A DNA stretch of 64,000 nt. Source: Eutreptiella sp. 'Long Island Sound 2002' (lineage: Eukaryota > Euglenozoa > Euglenophyceae > Eutreptiales > Eutreptiaceae). Numbering within the stretch: the first letter of the stretch is position 1; each line of letters starts with the position of its first letter. The notes beneath the pieces are model-generated. The model was not told where the DNA came from. It searched no databases and saw only the letters and a program-made list of their open reading frames with translations. Shown piece after piece: positions 18,359 through 29,700 of the stretch. The stretch is taken from contig OZ038381.1 in assembly GCA_964036045.1 (NCBI GenBank), positions 134,694,306-134,758,305 of the forward strand, in the 5' to 3' direction. The position numbers and the translations under genes are program-made.

Positions 18359-20305
18359 GACTTGGCTTCCCGCAGCCCCTTCCGGCTGCGATCCGCCAGG
18401 ACTTTGTCCACCACGTTGCTGGGCTTTGAGTTCCTCCAACGTCCTCAAAATGTCCTCAGCAACCTCCTCGATCGACCTCACTCGTCGGTCTTGGCCAGGT
18501 CCACCACCATAGCCTCTTCCTCCGCCTTTTCCTTGGCCTTTGCCTTGGCCTTTTCCCCCGTCTCCGCCCTTCGCTTTCCAATCGGAAATCCGCTGCTCCT
18601 TGGGCTTCTTCTCGGGGTGGGCCGCGAAGTAGGCCTTCTTGTCCGCCTCATACACCTTGCACTGACGGTGGTCTTGTGCATGGTTGTTTCCCTTGCCATA
18701 ACAGACTCAGCACCCGTCGTGCTGAGACCTGTACTCTCGGAACGAGAGCGGTGGGTTCCCGATCCTCCATGGCTCTTTGCCTTTCTTGGGTCCCACCTGG
18801 TCCCATCTGGACCGATCCTGCCCATGGTTCTTCACGTTGTGCGCCACAAACGCGAAGAAATGGGCCTCCTCGTGATCCTCCCAGGACCAGTGGTCTTGGC
18901 CACTTCCACTACCATCCTCCGCAGAGTTGGCCATGTCCTCCTGGATCTCTCGATGATGGCGGTCTTCTCGGTGGCCTCGTCGTCCATGACCATGTCGATC
19001 CTGCACGTGGGCCTCGTTCTTCGCATTGAGCTTCAACTCCACCGTGATGTACTTCACGATCTCGTCAAGGCTCATGCGGGCGAAGATGACTTGCATCCTC
19101 AGCGGCTCCCCGCGCCTCCACTCCACGTTGTTGAGGCGCAGCAACCTTTGCCCCATGGAGTCCCCGAATACCTCCACGTACACGGCGTTCTTCAGGCCCA
19201 ACATCCGGTTGGGTTCGCCCAGGTTCCTCCTGAAGAACTCCATGATACCCGAATGGGTATCCTCCGCCGCCATGATCCGCACCGCCACCCGCTTCTTGGC
19301 GCGCTTCTTCTCCTCGTCCTCCACTCGCCTCTTCCAGTTGCCGGGGAGGACGTCCTTCAGCAAGTGGCGGATTTCACTGGCCTCGTTCCAGTCTTCCACC
19401 AGCTTGAGGCATCTGCGGTACTTCCGCAGATACCGGTTCCACTCCCGGACCCGCAATTCACCGCGGTCCAGCGGCAGTGGAATGGACCACAGGTCCTCCA
19501 GCTTCTGGTTAGGAGCGTCCACCCGCTCCTCATCCTCCAACCACTGGAGGCAGGCCTGCTCCGTCCGGATCAGTCCTTCACAAATCTGATCCCGCAGCTC
19601 CTCCTTCAGGTCCTGCGCCAGCCGGTGTGGGAATGTCCGACATACCCACTTGTCCCGCGGCGCTCCCCGCATCTCGCCGACGACCTCCTCGGCGAAATCC
19701 TCCCAATCCAGGATGAAATCATCCAGATTGGAGGGGTTACCATCGTAGTAGGGGATTTTAATTGCCCTGAGGTCGTCAATCCTGATGGCGTCTCCGACGT
19801 CTCCAGCCACCACTCCACCGAGACGGATACCACCTGTGGCCGGGGGGTGTGAGTACACTCCCCGTACATCCCTCTCCTCCATGGAGTGCGGTCCAGTTGG
19901 GCCTGAACCCATGGGGTTTGGAATGCGGGAAGGAGTTGCTCCATCGGCTGTCCGGATTCCCGTATTGGGGTCCTTCGCCCACAGGTTTCCGCTTGGATGG
20001 CCTCGACCATGTCCGTCGGCGCTTCCCATGGTTCGCCCCTGCATGGTCTGGTTCTGGATCTCCTCTTCCGCGTAAACTGCATAGGTAGTCGTAGAGGGCG
20101 GTGGATCCTGGGTGGCATGGGACATCTGTACCGTCAGGCTCCTCGGGTCCGTGGTTACGTGCCCTTCCCGCATGGACCCAGCCGGTGCCGTGTGTTCCCC
20201 GAGCATTGTGGATTCGCTGAACAGGGGAACAAACGGCAGCGCACCCGGGTCAACACGCGGAGGCGCGTATGGTGCCTCTGCAGGGCCGCCCATGGGTTTC
20301 TCCAT
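18356..20305 (-). CDS. gag: element 1 Gag, with an in-frame TGA in the Cys/His knuckle
   Basis: The ATG at 20305 is the first Met of this block; the frame is open upstream as far as the ORF0 stop. The middle part (about 19000-19800) is homologous to element 2 Gag, with shared VEDWNE and KRxxxEExKRAK motifs, and is the capsid-like region. A TGA at 18707-18709 falls inside the knuckle: the frame reads C-stop-V-C-Y-G...H-x2-C, where element 2 has CLVCYG...HRTC. Behind it 116 more codons are open, Lys- and Gly-rich (GKGQGKGQGKGGG), ending at TAG 18356-18358. Either the TGA is a fresh nonsense change that removes the knuckle and the Pol connection, or it is read through. Gag would form the particle and bind RNA. 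Confidence 0.85.
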
Positions 20306-20389
20306 GGCGCTCCTGAGGGTCTTAACCCGCTCCACCAGCTCTACCGCGGCCGGCTTTGCCGGGAGCTCCGGACCCGAGGCGAGGGGCTG

Positions 20390-21463
20390 TCACTCCTCTA
20401 GCCTTCTCAGGCGTCCCGACATGTCCTCCACTAAGTGGAGGAGGCTGTCCACCACTTGCTGCTGCTTCTGCAGGGCCAGCTCCAGATTCTCCCGGTACCG
20501 GGCCAGATCCGCTCGCAGCTCCTCCATGTGGTTCTCCGCGGCCGACTGGTCATCCAGAATCCCCGCGACGTCCTCCTCCAGAGCGTCGTTGGCGTTGTCC
20601 AGGCGGTCAAGGTGATGCACGATGGCGTCCATCCCCATCTTCGGGTACTTGCCCATGAGGAAGGACACGTGCTCGCAGTGGCACGCAGCGTGCCTTCCGC
20701 CGGATTCAGCGCAACCCGCGGTTCCCGGCACCTCAGACTCATCGCCCATGGGCGTATCGCCTATGGCGTCCGTCTCTGGTCCCGTGTGCCGGGGCACAGG
20801 TGCCGTCCGGGCCCTGGCTGGCCTCTCCAAGCCCTCAGCATCGTGCTTCAGGGCGGGCTCGGGGGCCGTATGCGCCCTGGCGATCGGCGCGGACGTCTCC
20901 GGCTCCGAAGGTGGCTCGTAGGCTGTCCGATAGCCCTCGGAGTGCCCTTCGGATTCCCACAGCCTGACTGGGCTGGGGTCCGTGTCCATAGCCCCGGCGT
21001 CCCCTGCCGCGGACTTGGGTGACCCGCGCTTCCGGTAGCGCCGGGTCCGTCCCCCACTGCTGCCTGAGTGGCAGGCCTCATCAGAGTCCTCCGCGGCTGA
21101 GCGGAGGTTGCATGCCTTTCGGCAGCGACGCTCGCACATGGAGACCAGGTCCTCCATGTCACGTCCTCCTCTTCCCGATTGTCGTACTTCTCTTCGGGCT
21201 TCCACTTCTGGAGTTCGCCATGCTCTTGAACGTCTCGGTTCTTCTATGGCCCCAATCTCCGGTGTGGTCTCCACCGAGTCCACAATGCGCACTCGAGGCG
21301 TACTTGGGCAGGGCTCATAAGGGCCCAAGTCCCCGGGTCCGCGGTTGGTAGGGGCAGCAGGTAAGCCTCTGCTACCATAAAGAAGGTCCCTACCAGGACC
21401 GGCCCCCGCTGTGCCCCTTCCGCCTGTCACCCCTGCTGACTTGCTCCGGATCAACGGTTGCAT
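20390..21463 (-). CDS. element 1 ORF0: pre-gag protein with a CERxCxxxCNLR motif and C-terminal coiled coil
   Basis: A 357-aa frame runs from an ATG at 21463, inside the 5' LTR, across the LTR edge and primer site. An ATG at 21157 is an alternative start. C110, C114 and C118 form CERRCRKACNLR (21101-21136), matched in the pre-gag ORF of element 2 (50673-50708). The middle is Pro/Glu/Thr-rich and probably disordered. The last 80 residues are strongly helical with heptad-like Leu spacing, ending LRRLEE. It stops with TGA 20390-20392, in the same frame as gag. I know no family with this motif. A structural (matrix-like) or RNA-binding role is conceivable, but nothing in the sequence proves it. 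Confidence 0.72.
   Translation of the reverse strand: MQPLIRSKSAGVTGGRGTAGAGPGRDLLYGSRGLPAAPTNRGPGDLGPYEPCPSTPRVRIVDSVETTPEIGAIEEPRRSRAWRTPEVEARREVRQSGRGGRDMEDLVSMCERRCRKACNLRSAAEDSDEACHSGSSGGRTRRYRKRGSPKSAAGDAGAMDTDPSPVRLWESEGHSEGYRTAYEPPSEPETSAPIARAHTAPEPALKHDAEGLERPARARTAPVPRHTGPETDAIGDTPMGDESEVPGTAGCAESGGRHAACHCEHVSFLMGKYPKMGMDAIVHHLDRLDNANDALEEDVAGILDDQSAAENHMEELRADLARYRENLELALQKQQQVVDSLLHLVEDMSGRLRRLEE
21366..21377 (-). promoter_or_regulatory. element 1 primer-binding site for initiator tRNA-Met
   Basis: On the coding strand TGGTAGCAGAGG follows the LTR end directly, with no spacer. It is complementary to the 3' end CCTCTGCTACCA of initiator tRNA-Met of the animal type; the land-plant site reads TGGTATCAGAG. 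The match covers 12 bases. Confidence 0.85.
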
Positions 21464-23743
21464 TTCTCAAAATCCTCAAAATCCAGGGTCCAAATCCAAA
21501 AATATAGAAAATGTAATCCTCCTTCAACCCTGAACAGCAACCAGATCCCACAAGTATAGCAATAACCCAATTCACAATCCAAATCAGGCTGCGGGCTTTC
21601 GTTCAGCACACCGGTATTCCCACGGTGGCGGGCATGTACAAGAATTGCACCAAGGAAGAAAGCCCTGAAATTGGCATATGAACACAAATAAAGCAAAGTT
21701 GGGGAAAGATGGAAACTTACACAATCTAAGCCATAGACCCCTCATTCCCTGGACTCAAGACCTTCCCTTGACTCACCAACATGATGCCCTGAACCCAGTC
21801 AAATAAGATGGTTAAATGCCATGTATCACAAGTCACTACATAAACCCCAAAAATGTGTTCACTCCCAAGCCTATATATCCTAGCCCAATCAGGGAGGTGG
21901 CGTGTCATGGCCTAGGGTGGCACTCAGGACTATGCCCTACCCTGACATAACCTTGGTTGGACTTGGAGTCGAATGGGCTTGGAGAAATGACCTATGAGTT
22001 TGAACTCATAACATGCCAAAAAACTGCCAATTCACACCATATTGGCCATATATCAAATATATGCTCAAAATCGAGGTTACCACTTATCCGAAGGCTCAAA
22101 GCATGCATGGACTCGAAGTCTAATATTCATTGAGGATATAGACCAAAAGTTCAATGCCCATGTACATCCCCATTTTACCCTCGAAAACCCTTCAGATATG
22201 GGCGCCACGCACTGCCCAAGTCAGCCCATGATCTTGAGACCAATTCTTGTGATCTCTCGTGCTCCAAGCCAAATGGAGTACGCCATCCGGCATATGGTGG
22301 TGTTCAACTCCAAAGCATATGCCAACATATGAACAACATACCATGGTTCGACTCTCCATAGGCTTCTTGCTGTTTGCTGACCAGGTAAGTACATAAAACG
22401 CAAAAATGAGCAAAAATTGAGGTCAAAAACATGAAAATATGACCAAATACAAAGTTGTCATGATAGTATATCTCTATGCTCACCCATGATATCCGCTCAT
22501 GATTCAATACACAAACGATTGGAACCATTTGCGAACAATTCCCCCACTTGGATCCCCAACTGAGCACATGGAGATACCTTCGCCACTAATATCTACATGC
22601 CCCATGAAAATGGGAGTGCACCCATGGATCTCTTTGCCTAACATACCATGAGCAATACATATGCGGTAGACTTAGTCTAGCGCTTTGAATACCACAATCG
22701 AGACATGGGCAAGACCCTTGTCACGTATGGCTCCCCATCTCTTCGGCCACACGAAGATATATAACATGGGTGTGAGCATATCAAACATATACCATGCATA
22801 CAACACATACCCTCAAAATATGGCTCCCACCATGATATGCCATGTCCCTCCATCGACATAACTTCACGTTAAAAATACGTAGGAACCCAAAGAAAGTTGC
22901 TATGCAACCCCAACATTCATGCGGTACACTCGAAAGTCGCCTTAAAATATTCGGTTGCACGGTCCAAGAGTTATATATCACCTTATACCCTCTTGGCCCT
23001 TATCCCTTGCTACAGCGGGCATGTGTATACACCAAAGGCGTTTGATGCTTCCTAAATTAAGTTGAGACTAAGGCGCTTGCAACCCAACCTTTCTTATTCT
23101 CTTTCCTCACACTCGCGCGTAGATATGGTCCTTCAAAGTGGTCCCACGATTCGCTTTTGTTTCCCTTATATCTCCAAGTCAAATGGGTGGCAAGTATAAG
23201 GGAAACCTGATTCGGGCATAGGGAAAAGAGTACGACCACTCCAAGAAGTCCAAATCAAGTGCGGCGATGTCGAAGTCGAAAATCCGATTTCGACATCGCG
23301 AAAAATTGTGATTAAAATTTCGAGTGCTTTTTTAGAGAATTGCGGATGCAACGAACCCTTTGCTGATGAAATCTGACCCTTCAACGGAATATCCGCCAAA
23401 ATATCTGGAAATAACAGTTAACCAATCGGTTAACGCAAAATCGCGAGCCAACTGACAGTCGCCGATGCATTGACCATCAGAACGAAAGGCTGACAAATTA
23501 CGGAAACATTATGATAATAAAACCCTGTTGATTCCTGATATTCCGATATATAAATCTCCGCTGGCGGCGCCTCGGTTCTGAATATGGCCGCTCATAGCCG
23601 GAATGGCCAAACCTATCACACTATCACATCGGGTTAGATCAGGTGGATGGGAGAGTATGATATCAGCCAATGGCGGCTTGCCGGCACATAGATACACACC
23701 CCAAGTGACCCCAAGATGGCCACGGGGGTCCGAACCGGCTTCA
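21378..23743 (-). repeat. element 1, 5' LTR
   Basis: Direct repeat of 10530-12894, about 98-99% identical by eye. It should contain the promoter, and it contains the ATG of ORF0 at 21463. A TATA-like word on the coding strand lies near 21875, about 410 bp before that ATG. The 12415-type hairpin recurs at 23264-23299. Confidence 0.93.
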
Positions 23744-23747
23744 CGGT
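23744..23747. other. target-site duplication, right copy (cggt)
   Basis: It directly follows the LTR end and continues into gcaatttgtac of a satellite monomer in the phase left at 10529. Confidence 0.8.
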
Positions 23748-26700
23748 GCAATTTGTACAAAAAAAACAGTTTTTGGGCCATCTCTTCAGCTTGAGGTTCA
23801 TGAGCCTCTAGAGGACACCTAGGAGGTCAGACTCACACTGTCAGGCCGCATGACAATGCATGCACCTTGCCCTGGGGGGGTGCCTTGGGTTGCCATCTAT
23901 CACTGAAAACAGCCATCCTGAAAAGGCCTGAAAGTTACGTACTGGAACGGTGCAATTTGTACAAAAAAAAGATTTGTGGGCCATCTCTTCAGCTTGAGTT
24001 TGGTGAACCTCTAGAAGACACTTGGGAGGTCAGACTCATGCTGTGAGGCTCCATGACAATGCATCCACGTTGCCCTGGGGGGGTGCCTTTGGTTACCGAC
24101 TGTCACTGAAAACAGCCATCCTGAAAAGGCCTAAAAGTTACGTAGTGGAACGGTGCAACTTGTACAAAAAGACAGTTTTTGGGCCATCTCTTCAGCTTGA
24201 GGTTTTTGAACCTCTAGGAGACACCTAGGAGGTCACACTCTTACTGTGGAGCTCCATGACAATGCATCCACGCTGCCCTGGGGGGGTGCCTTGGGTTGCC
24301 GACTATCACTGAAAACAGCCATCCTGAAAAGGCCTAAAAGTTACGTAGTGGAACGGTGCAATTTGTACAAAAAAAACGGTTTGTGGGCCATCTCTTCAGC
24401 TTGAGTTTTCTGAACCTCTAGGAGACACCTAGGAGATGACACTCATGCTGTCGGGGTCCATGACAATGCATCCACGTTGCCTTGGGGGGGTGCCTTGGGT
24501 TGCGGACTATCACTGAAAACAGCCATCCTGAAAGGGCCTAAACGTTACGTAGTGGAACGGTGCAATTTGTACAAAAAAATGGTTTGTGGGCCATCTCTTC
24601 AGCTTGAGTTTTATGAACCTCTAGAAGTCACCTAGGAGGCCACACTCATGCTGTCGGGCTCCATGACAATGCATCCTCCTTGCCCTGGGGAACTGCCTTG
24701 GGTTGCCGACTATCACTGAAAACAGCCATCCTGAAAAGGCCTAAACGTTACGTAGTGGAACAGTGCCATTTGTGAAAAATGCAGTTTGTGGGCCATCTCT
24801 TCAGCCTGAGTTTTATGAACCTCTAGGGGACAGATAGGAGGTCACACTCATGCTGTCACGCTGCATGACAATGCATCCACGTTGCCCTGGGGGGGTGCCT
24901 CGGGTTGCCGACTATCACTGAAAACAGCCATCCTGAAAAGGCCTAAAAGTTACGTAGTGGAACGGTGCAATTTGTACAAAAAAACGATTTTTTGGGCCAT
25001 CTCCTCAGCTTGAGTTTTATGAACCTCTAGAGGACACCTAGGAGGTCACACTCATGCTGCCGGGCTGCATGAAAATGCAACCACATTGCCCTGGAGGGGT
25101 GCCTTGGGTTGCCGACTATCCCTGAAAACAGCCATCCTGAGAAGGCCTAAAAGTTACGTAGTGGAACGGTGCAATTTGTACAAAAAAACGGTTTGTGGGC
25201 CATCTCTTCAGCTTGAGTCTTATGAACCTCCAGAAGACACCTAGGAGGTCACACTCATGCTGTCGGGCTCCATGACAATGCATCTGCGTTGCCCTGGGGG
25301 GATGCCTTGGGTTGCCGACTATCACTGAAAACAGCCATCCTGAAAAGGCCTAAACGTTACGTAGTGGAACAGTGCCATTTGTGAAAAATGCAGTTTGTGG
25401 GCCATCTCTTCAGCCTGAGTTTTATGAACCTCTAGGGGACAGATAGGAGGTCACACTCATGCTGTCACGCTGCATGACAATGCATCCACGTTGCCCTGGG
25501 GGGTGCCTTGGGTTGCCGGGTATCACTGAAAACAGCCATCCTGAAAACGCCTAAAAGTTACGTAGTGGAACAGTGCAACTTGTACAAAAAAACGGTTTGT
25601 GGGCCATCTCTTCAGCTTGAGTTTTCTGAGCCTCTAGGGGACACCTAGGAGATGACACTCATGCTGTCTGGCTCCATGACAATGCATCCACGTTGCCCTG
25701 GGGGGGTGCCTTGGGTTGCGGACTATCACTGAAAACAGCCATCCTGAAAGGGCCTAAACGTTACGTAGTGGAACGGTGCAATTTGTACAAAAAAACGGTT
25801 TGTGGGCCATCTCTTCAGCTTGAGTTTTATGAACCTCTAGAAGACACCTAGGAGGCCACACTCATGCTGTCGGGCTCCATGATAATGCATCCACCTTGCC
25901 CTGGGGAAATGCCTTGGGTTGCCGACTATCACTGAAAACAGCCATCCTAAAAAGGCCTAAACGTTACGTAGTGGAACAGTGCCATTTGTACAAAAATGCA
26001 GTTTGTGGGCCATCTCTTCAGCTTGAGTTTTATGAACCTCTAGGGGACAGATAGGAGGTCACACTCATGCTGGCGAGCTGCATGACAATGCATCCACGTT
26101 ACCCTGGGGGGGTGCCTTGGCTTGCCGACTATCCCTGAAAACAGCCATTCTAAAATAGCCTAAAGGTTACATAGTGGAATGGTGCAAATTGTGGAAAAAA
26201 ACGGTTTGTGGGCCATCTCTTCAGCTTCAGTTTTATGAACCTCTAGGAGAGACCTAGGAGGTCACACTCATGCTGTCAGGCTCCATTACAATGCATCCAA
26301 GCTGCCCTGGGGGGATGCCTTGGGTTGCCGACTATCACTGAAAACAGCCATCCTGAAAAGGCCTAACAGTTACGTAGTGGAACGGTGCAATTTGTACAAA
26401 AAAACGGGTTGTGGGCCATCTCCTCAGCTTGAGGTTCATGAGCCTCTAGGGGACACCTAGGAGGTCACACTCGAGCTGTCAGGCTGCATGATAATGCATC
26501 CACGTTGTCCTGGGGGGGTGCCTTGGGTTGCCGACTATCCCTGAAAACAGCCATCCTGAAACGGCCTAAAAGTTACGTAGTGGAACGGTGCAAATTGTGG
26601 AAAAAAACCGTTTATGGGCCATCTCTTCAGTATGATTTTTATGAACCTCCAGAGGACAGATAGAAGGTCACACTCATGCTGTGGGTCTCCATGACAATGC

Positions 26701-29700
26701 ATCCACTTTGCCCTGGGGGGATACCTTGGGTTGCCGACTATCACTGAAAACAGTGTCCTGAGAAAGGCCTAAAAGTTACGTAGTGGAACGGTGCAATTTG
26801 TACAAAAAGACGGTTTGTGGGCCATCTCTTCGGCTTGAGGTTTCTGAACCTCTAGAAGACACCCAGGAGGTCAAACTCATGCTGTCGGGCTCCATGACAA
26901 TGCATCCACGTTGCCCTGGGGGGTGCCTTGGGTTGCCGAGTATCACTGAAAACAGCTATCCTGAAAAGGCCTAAAAGTTACGTACTGGAACGGTGCAATT
27001 TGTTCAAAAACATGGTTTGTGGGCCATCTCTTCAGCTTGGATTTTATGAACCTCTAGAAGACACCCAGGAGGTCACACTCATGCTGTCGGTCTCCATGAC
27101 AATGCATCCACGTTGCCCTCGGGGGATGCCTTGGGTTGCCGACTATCACTGAAAACAGCCATCCTGAAAAGGCCTAAACGTTACGTAGTGGGACGGTGCA
27201 ATTTGTACAAAAAAACGGTTTGTCGGCCATCTCTTCAGCTTGAGTTTTATGAACCTCTGGACTACTCCTAGGAGGTCACACTAATGCTGTCAGCCTGCAT
27301 GACAATGCATCCACGCTGCCCTGGGGGGGTGCCTTGGGTTGCCGACTATCACGGAAAACAGCCATCCTGAAAAGGCCTGAAAGTTACGTAGTGGAACGGT
27401 GCAATTTGTACAAAAAAACAGTTTGTGGGCCATCTCCTCAGCTTGAGTTTCATGAACCTTTAGGGGACACCTGGGATGTCACACTCATGCTGTCAGGCTC
27501 CATGACAATGCATCCACCTTGCCCTGGGGGGATGCCTTGGGTTGCCGACTATCACTGAAAACAGCCATCCTGAAAAGGCCTGAAAGTTACGTAGTGGAAC
27601 GGTGCAATTTGTACAAAAAAAACAGTTTTTGGGCCATCTCTTCAGCTTGAGGTTCATGAGCCTCTAGTGGACACCTAGGAGGTCAGACTCACACTATCAG
27701 GCTGCATGACAATGCAAGCACGTTGCCCTGGGGGGGTGCCTTGGGTTGCCATCTATCACTGAAAACAGCCATCTTAAAAAGGCCTGAAAGTTACGTACTG
27801 GAACGGTGCAATTTGTACAAAAAAAAGGTTTGTGGGCCATCTCTTCAGCTTGAGTTTTTTGAATCTGTAGAAGACACTTGGGAGGTCACACTCACGCTGT
27901 CAGGCTGCATGACAATGCATCCACGTTGCCCTGGGGGGGTGCCTTGGGTTGCCGACTATCACTGAAAACAGCCATCCTGAAAAGGCCTAAAAGTTACGTA
28001 CTGGAACGGTGCAATTGGTACAAAAAAACGGTTTGTGGGCCATCTCTTCAGCTTGAGGTTCATGACCCTCTGGGAGACACCTAGGAGGTCACACTCACGC
28101 TGTCAGGCTGCATGACAATGCATCCACGTTGCCCTGGGGGGGTGCCTTGGGTTGCCAACTATCACTGAAAACAGCCATCCTGAAAAGGCCTAAAACTTAC
28201 GTAGTGGAACGGTGCAATTTGTACAAAAAAGCTGTTTGTGGGCCATCTCTTCAGCTTGAGTTTTATGAACCTCTAGGAGACACCTAGGAGGTCACAATCT
28301 TACTGTGGAGCTCCATGACAATGCATCCACTTTGCCCTGAGGGGGTGCCTTTGGTTGCCGACTATCACTGAAAACAGCCATCCTGAAAAGGCCTGAAAGT
28401 TACGTACTGGAACGGTGCAATTTGTACAAGAATACGGTTTGTCGGCCATCTCTTCAGCTTGAGGTTCATGAACCTCTAGAAGACACCCAGGAGGTCAAAC
28501 TCATGCTGTCGGGCTCCATGACAATGCATCCACGTTGCCCTGGGGGGATGCCTTGGGTTGCCGACTATTACTGAAAACAGCCATCCTGAAAAGGCCTAAA
28601 AGTTACGTACTGGAACGGTGCAATTTGTACAAAAAAACTATTTGTGGGCCATCTCTTCAGCTTCAGTGTTATGAACCTCTAGAAGACACCTGGGAGGTCA
28701 AACTCATGCTGTCGGGCTCCATGACAATGCATCCACGTTGCCCTGGAGGGATGCCTTGGGTTGCCAACTATCACTGAAAACAGCCATCCTGAGAAGGCCT
28801 AGAAATCCCGTAGTGGAACGGTGCAATTTGTACAAAGAAACAATTTGCGGGCCATCTCTTCAGCTTGAGTTTTATGAACCTCTAGAAGACACCTCGGAGG
28901 TCACACTAATGCTGTCAGGCTCCATGACAATGCATCCACGTTGCGCCGGGGGGATGCCTTGGGTTGCCGACTATCACTGAAAACAGCCATCCTGAAAAGG
29001 CCTAAAAGTTACGTAGTGGAACGGTGCAATTTGTACAAAAAAACGTTTTGTGGCCCAGCTCTTCAGCTTGAGGTTAATGAACCTCTAGAAGACACCTGGG
29101 AGGTCACACTTATGCTGTCGGGCTGCATGACAATGCATCCACGTTGCCATGGGGGGGTGCCTTGGGTTTCCGACTATCACTGAAAACACCCATCCTGAAA
29201 AGGCCTAAAGCTTACGCAGTGGAGCGGTGCAATTTGTACAAAAAAACAGTTTGAAAGCCATCTCTTCAGCTTGAGTTTGATGAACCTCTAGAAGACACCT
29301 AGGAGGTCACACTCATGCTGTCAGGCTGCATGACAATGCATCCACGGTGCCCTGGGGGAGTGCCTTGGGTTTCCGACTATCACTGAAAACAGCCATCCTG
29401 ATAAGGCCTAAAGGTTACACAGTGGAACGGTGCCATTTGTGCAAAAAAACGGTTTGTGGGCCATCTCTTCAGCTTGGGGTTCATGATCCTCTAGAAGACA
29501 CCTAGGAGGTCACACTCATCCTGTCAGGCTGCATGACAATGCATCCACATTGCCCAGGCTGGGTGCCTTCTGTTGCCGACTATCAGTGAAAACAGCCATC
29601 CTGAAAAGGCCTAAAAGTTACGTAGTGGAACGGTGCAATTTGTACATAAAAACGGTTTGTGGGCCATCTCTTCAGCTTGAGTTTTATGAACCTCCAGAAG

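Larger units (their letters stand above)
10530..23743 (-). mobile_element. element 1: complete Ty3/Gypsy chromovirus LTR retrotransposon inserted in the satellite
   Basis: The element is 13,214 bp and is transcribed right to left. It has two LTRs of about 2,365 bp, a primer-binding site, a polypurine tract and a target duplication in satellite sequence. Coding order in the direction of transcription is ORF0, gag, then pol with protease, reverse transcriptase, RNase H, integrase and a chromodomain-like end. The LTR copies differ at only a few dozen positions by eye, which suggests a fairly recent insertion. All three coding blocks share one frame, interrupted by TGA (20390), TGA (18707) and TAG (18356). 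Confidence 0.95.

Noticed and set aside
18077-19852. 591-codon + strand frame
   Set aside because: It is antisense to the Gag/Pol frame of element 1, which has clear homologues in element 2.
13289-21463. Reassigned stop codon (alternative genetic code) to explain in-frame stops
   Set aside because: TAA, TAG and TGA all end coding blocks at sensible places across the three elements, so no single reassigned codon explains the pattern.
27723-29183. Repeated 80-codon + strand frames (CRLSLKTAILKRPKSYV-type) in the arrays
   Set aside because: They recur with the 203-bp monomer, which is not a multiple of three, and have no consistent start or end. They are stop-free stretches of satellite.
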